Assembly (NCBI GenBank): GCA_017621115.1
Contig: JAGATU010000038.1
Location: 1-25,966, forward strand
Direction: 5' to 3'
Source of the DNA: Lachnospiraceae bacterium
GTDB lineage: Bacteria > Bacillota_A > Clostridia > Lachnospirales > Lachnospiraceae
Length of the DNA: 25,966 bases
The notes under the pieces were generated by a model. It saw only the letters and a program-made list of their open reading frames with translations, did not search any database and had not been told where the DNA came from. This document shows, in pieces, positions 24,145 to 25,966 of this stretch (position 1 is its first letter; every line of letters starts with the position of its first letter). The position numbers and the translations under genes were made by a program.

Positions 24145-24185
24145 TTGGTCAGTGGATAACTTGACCAAATGGGTCTTAATTGACC
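24145..24185. repeat. Two tandem inverted repeats (TTGGTCA/TGACCAA and GGTC/GACC)
   Basis: TTGGTCA (24145-24151) and TGACCAA (24162-24168) form a perfect inverted repeat with a 10-nt spacer, and GGTC (24172-24175)/GACC (24182-24185) a second with a 6-nt spacer. The same GACC/GGTC core recurs four times within 41 nt. No T-run follows, so it is not an obvious terminator; an operator is possible. Confidence 0.45.
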
Positions 24186-24546
24186 GGTTTTAGGAATTGT
24201 TTGCAGTTGTCTGAAACTATTTTTTGCAATAATTTTCCAATAATTTATTCAAAATTGTGCAAAGTACACAAAAGGAGTCGAAATCAAGGAAAAACAACAA
24301 AAAAAGATAAAAAAGATATCCACATTGAAAACCCCCGATTTTATGGGATTTGTTAGTTATACACGGAGTTATGCACATTATACACATTTTATTACGGTAA
24401 ATTATGCGGCGTTTTTTGGCGAAATTTTGAACAAATGTTTTGTGAAGTTGTGATAAAAGTAAAAAAAAACAAGAATTAGCAAGAAGATTGTCGAAGAAAG
24501 AAAATATTAACAAATTGTAAAAGTTTTCAGAAAAATTAGCAAAATA
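24186..24546. other. AT-rich gene-free stretch with a DnaA-box-like cluster
   Basis: No credible gene is present in the gap between the NlpC/P60 terminator and the hpf promoter. Forward 9-mers fitting the DnaA box TTATNCACA are TTATGCACA (24369-24377) and TTATACACA (24378-24386), directly abutting; TTATACACG (24357-24365) and ATATCCACA (24316-24324) have one mismatch. A reverse TTATCCACT lies at 24151-24159. The stretch from 24430 to 24546 is rich in A-tracts and has AATTAGCAA twice (near 24473 and 24534). No dnaA, dnaN or rpmH is nearby. Confidence 0.45.
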
Positions 24547-24576
24547 TAGACAAATGATGCGAAAATGTGGTAAAAT
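24547..24576 (+). promoter_or_regulatory. hpf promoter with extended -10
   Basis: TAGACA (24547-24552), 18-nt spacer, TAAAAT (24571-24576) preceded by TGG, an extended -10 arrangement. The leader to the hpf start would be about 55 nt. Confidence 0.55.
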
Positions 24577-24637
24577 GACCATACATTAACAAAGATTTAG
24601 TGTTGATGTAATTTAGGAACAGAAGGGATGATGATTT

Positions 24638-25165
24638 ATGAAGTTTATAATCACAGGAAGAAACATTGATGTTACCCCCGGTCTTAAGAATGCAGTAGAA
24701 GATAAGATTGGTAAACTGGAGAAATACTTTACTCCCGATACGGAAGTGCATGTGACATTAAGTGTGGAGAAGGAAAGACAGAAGATAGAAGTTACGATTC
24801 CTGTAAAAGGTACTGTTATCCGTTCTGAACAGATTAGCAGTGATATGTACGTTTCCATTGATCTTGTGGAAGAGATTATTGAACGTCAGCTTAAAAAGTA
24901 TAAGAACAAACTGATTGAGAGACAGCAGGGCAGCCATTATCTGAAACCGGAATTCATCGAGAAGGATTATGCAGAGGATGATGAAGTAAAGATTGTACGT
25001 ACCAAGAAGTTTGATATCAAACCGATGTACGCGGAAGATGCCTGCATCCAGATGGAACTTACCGGACATAATTTCTTTGTATTCTGCAATGCCGAGACAG
25101 ACCAGGTAAATGTAGTATATAAGAGAAAAGGCAACACCTATGGTTTAATTGAACCGGAAGTATAA
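24638..25165 (+). CDS. hpf: Ribosome hibernation promoting factor, long form
   Basis: The 175-residue protein binds the small ribosomal subunit and pairs 70S ribosomes into inactive 100S dimers in stationary phase. The N-terminal HPF/RaiA domain (about 1-95) begins with the typical KFIITGRNIDVTPGLKNAVEDKIGKLEKYF; the C-terminal dimerisation domain (about 118-175) has VRTKKFDIKPMYAEDACIQMEL, HNFFVFCNAETDQVNVVYKRKG and YGLIEPE. Both domains make it the long form usual in Bacillota. AAGGG lies 10 nt before the ATG. It is a single-gene unit with its own promoter and terminator, behind a long AT-rich spacer. Confidence 0.95.
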   Translation: MKFIITGRNIDVTPGLKNAVEDKIGKLEKYFTPDTEVHVTLSVEKERQKIEVTIPVKGTVIRSEQISSDMYVSIDLVEEIIERQLKKYKNKLIERQQGSHYLKPEFIEKDYAEDDEVKIVRTKKFDIKPMYAEDACIQMELTGHNFFVFCNAETDQVNVVYKRKGNTYGLIEPEV

Positions 25166-25203
25166 TATTCTAATTGCAACATATGTGAGATTTCTTTATA
25201 ATG

Positions 25204-25236
25204 AAGCGGAGGAGTGAGTTCATTCCTCTGCTTTTT
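25204..25236 (+). terminator. Rho-independent terminator of hpf
   Basis: AAGCGGAGGA (25204-25213) pairs with TCCTCTGCTT (25224-25233), stem extendable by three to four pairs to a small loop, followed by T-rich sequence. It lies 38 nt after the stop. Confidence 0.88.
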
Positions 25237-25266
25237 ATTTATACGGATTGTACCTATGAAAATACA

Positions 25267-25295
25267 TTGCAAAAGGTACTATGCTATGATAAAAT
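25267..25295 (+). promoter_or_regulatory. Promoter of the thiolase gene
   Basis: TTGCAA (25267-25272), 17-nt spacer, TAAAAT (25290-25295). It gives a leader of about 69 nt ending in the strong AAAGGAG ribosome site before the start at 25371. Confidence 0.6.
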
Positions 25296-25370
25296 GGTTG
25301 TGTTGGAATATGACAAAAAAATAACAATCTTATTTTTTACAAATTATACAATATGAAAGGAGTCATTGAA

Positions 25371-25966
25371 ATGGCAAAAAAAGTTGTTTTAGCTGGCGCT
25401 TGTCGTACAGCAATCGGAACAATGGGTGGTTCTCTTTCCACTACACCGGCACCTGAACTTGGTGCAATCGTTATTAAAGAGGCATTAAACAGAGCAGGAG
25501 TAGCACCTGAACAGGTTGACCATGTATATATGGGTTGTGTTATCCAGGCCGGTCTCGGACAGAACGTAGCACGTCAGGCTTCTATCAAAGCAGGTTTACC
25601 TATCGAAGTACCTGCAGTTACAGTAAACGTTGTTTGCGGTTCCGGTCTTAACTGTGTAAACATGGCTGCACAGATGATCCAGGCAGGAGATGCTGACATC
25701 GTTGTAGCAGGTGGTATGGAAAACATGTCCATGGCTCCTTACGCTATGCCACAGGATCGTTTCGGATACAGAATGAACAACGGTACATTAGTTGATACCA
25801 TGGTTAATGATGCATTATGGTATGAATTCAACAACTACCACATGATTAAGACTGCTGACAATGTAGCAGAACAGTGGGGACTTACAAGAGAAGAATTAGA
25901 TGAGTTTGCATTAAACAGCCAGAAGAAAGCAGAAGCAGCTCAGGCTTCAGGCGCTTTCGATGCAGA
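25371..25966 (+). CDS. thlA: Acetyl-CoA C-acetyltransferase (thiolase), 3' end outside the window
   Basis: Condenses two acetyl-CoA to acetoacetyl-CoA, first step of the butyrate route in Clostridia, and the reverse in degradation. The first 198 residues are present. [17 protein letters not shown] starts the thiolase fold and C89 in [10 protein letters not shown] is the acyl-accepting cysteine; [12 protein letters not shown] and [21 protein letters not shown] are typical further on. The C-terminal His and second Cys lie beyond the edge. AAAGGAG with about 8-nt spacing and heavy use of a few codons suggest strong expression. In butyrate producers crt, hbd and bcd genes commonly follow; this cannot be seen here. 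Confidence 0.95.
   Translation, partial: MAKKVVLAGACRTAIGTMGGSLSTTPAPELGAIVIKEALNRAGVAPEQVDHVYMGCVIQAGLGQNVARQASIKAGLPIEVPAVTVNVVCGSGLNCVNMAAQMIQAGDADIVVAGGMENMSMAPYAMPQDRFGYRMNNGTLVDTMVNDALWYEFNNYHMIKTADNVAEQWGLTREELDEFALNSQKKAEAAQASGAFDA

Noticed and set aside
24217..24582. Minus-strand ORF of 121 codons in the gap before hpf
   Set aside because: The product is low-complexity, Phe/Cys-rich and typical of AT-rich non-coding DNA; no ribosome site or family resemblance.
24145..24637. Chromosomal replication origin
   Set aside because: Despite the DnaA-like boxes, genes on both sides read the same way and no dnaA, dnaN, rpmH or gyr gene is near. It is kept only as a box cluster.
25299..25330. 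Rex operator before the thiolase gene
   Set aside because: TTGT-N11-ACAA is present, but the spacing and the inner bases do not fit TTGTTAA-N4-TTAACAA.
1..25966. Mobile element, prophage, defence island or CRISPR array
   Set aside because: No transposase, integrase, phage, restriction or repeat-spacer structure was found; gene content is housekeeping and metabolic.

Overview
The window reads as chromosome of a spore-forming, butyrate-type anaerobe of the Clostridia, most likely a Lachnospiraceae member. This rests on protein character (DUF5721, GerMN, SpoVAE, thiolase), strong GGAGG ribosome sites, AT-rich spacers and A/T-leaning codon use. No tRNA, rRNA, CRISPR array, insertion sequence or phage gene is visible. 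Gene density is high and most genes sit in tight co-directional runs.

Left part (1-2340, + strand): ridA, a shikimate-kinase-like P-loop kinase with substituted substrate residues, an EamA exporter and a lone spoVAE homologue behind a candidate sigma-G promoter. A bidirectional terminator closes it. From 5.5 to 2.3 kb on the minus strand runs a four-gene set: DUF1294 membrane protein, LytTR response regulator, DUF5721 protein and a GH9 glycosidase without signal peptide.

Arginine region (5.6-13.9 kb): argG (-) diverges from argC-GNAT-argJ-argB-argD (+). The 281-bp spacer carries promoters for both directions and several TGCATAA-type repeats that could bind ArgR. ArgJ allows acetyl recycling; the embedded GNAT could supply the first N-acetylglutamate. 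Behind argD, coupled by a 1-nt overlap, follow an orphan solute-binding protein and a YdcZ-type membrane protein.

Envelope and DNA-uptake region (13.9-20.2 kb, +): comEA, a WalR-like response regulator, a WalK-like histidine kinase, a GerMN lipoprotein and comEC, apparently one operon behind a good sigma-A promoter. comEC overlaps tail-to-tail with an SDR reductase (possibly the EF-P 5-aminopentanone reductase), which diverges from a cytoplasmic GH2 glycosidase.

Right part (22.7-25.97 kb, +): an exported SH3/NlpC-P60 wall hydrolase whose promoter region carries a textbook WalR box, linking it by inference to the two-component system 8 kb upstream. Then comes a 552-bp AT-rich gap with a cluster of DnaA-box-like 9-mers, long-form hpf, and the 5' part of acetyl-CoA acetyltransferase, cut by the window edge.

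The points most worth following are the WalR box and its probable cognate system, the kinase-GerMN set resembling actinobacterial mtrAB-lpqB but placed between competence genes, the DnaA-box cluster before hpf, and the LytTR-DUF5721-GH9 cassette.
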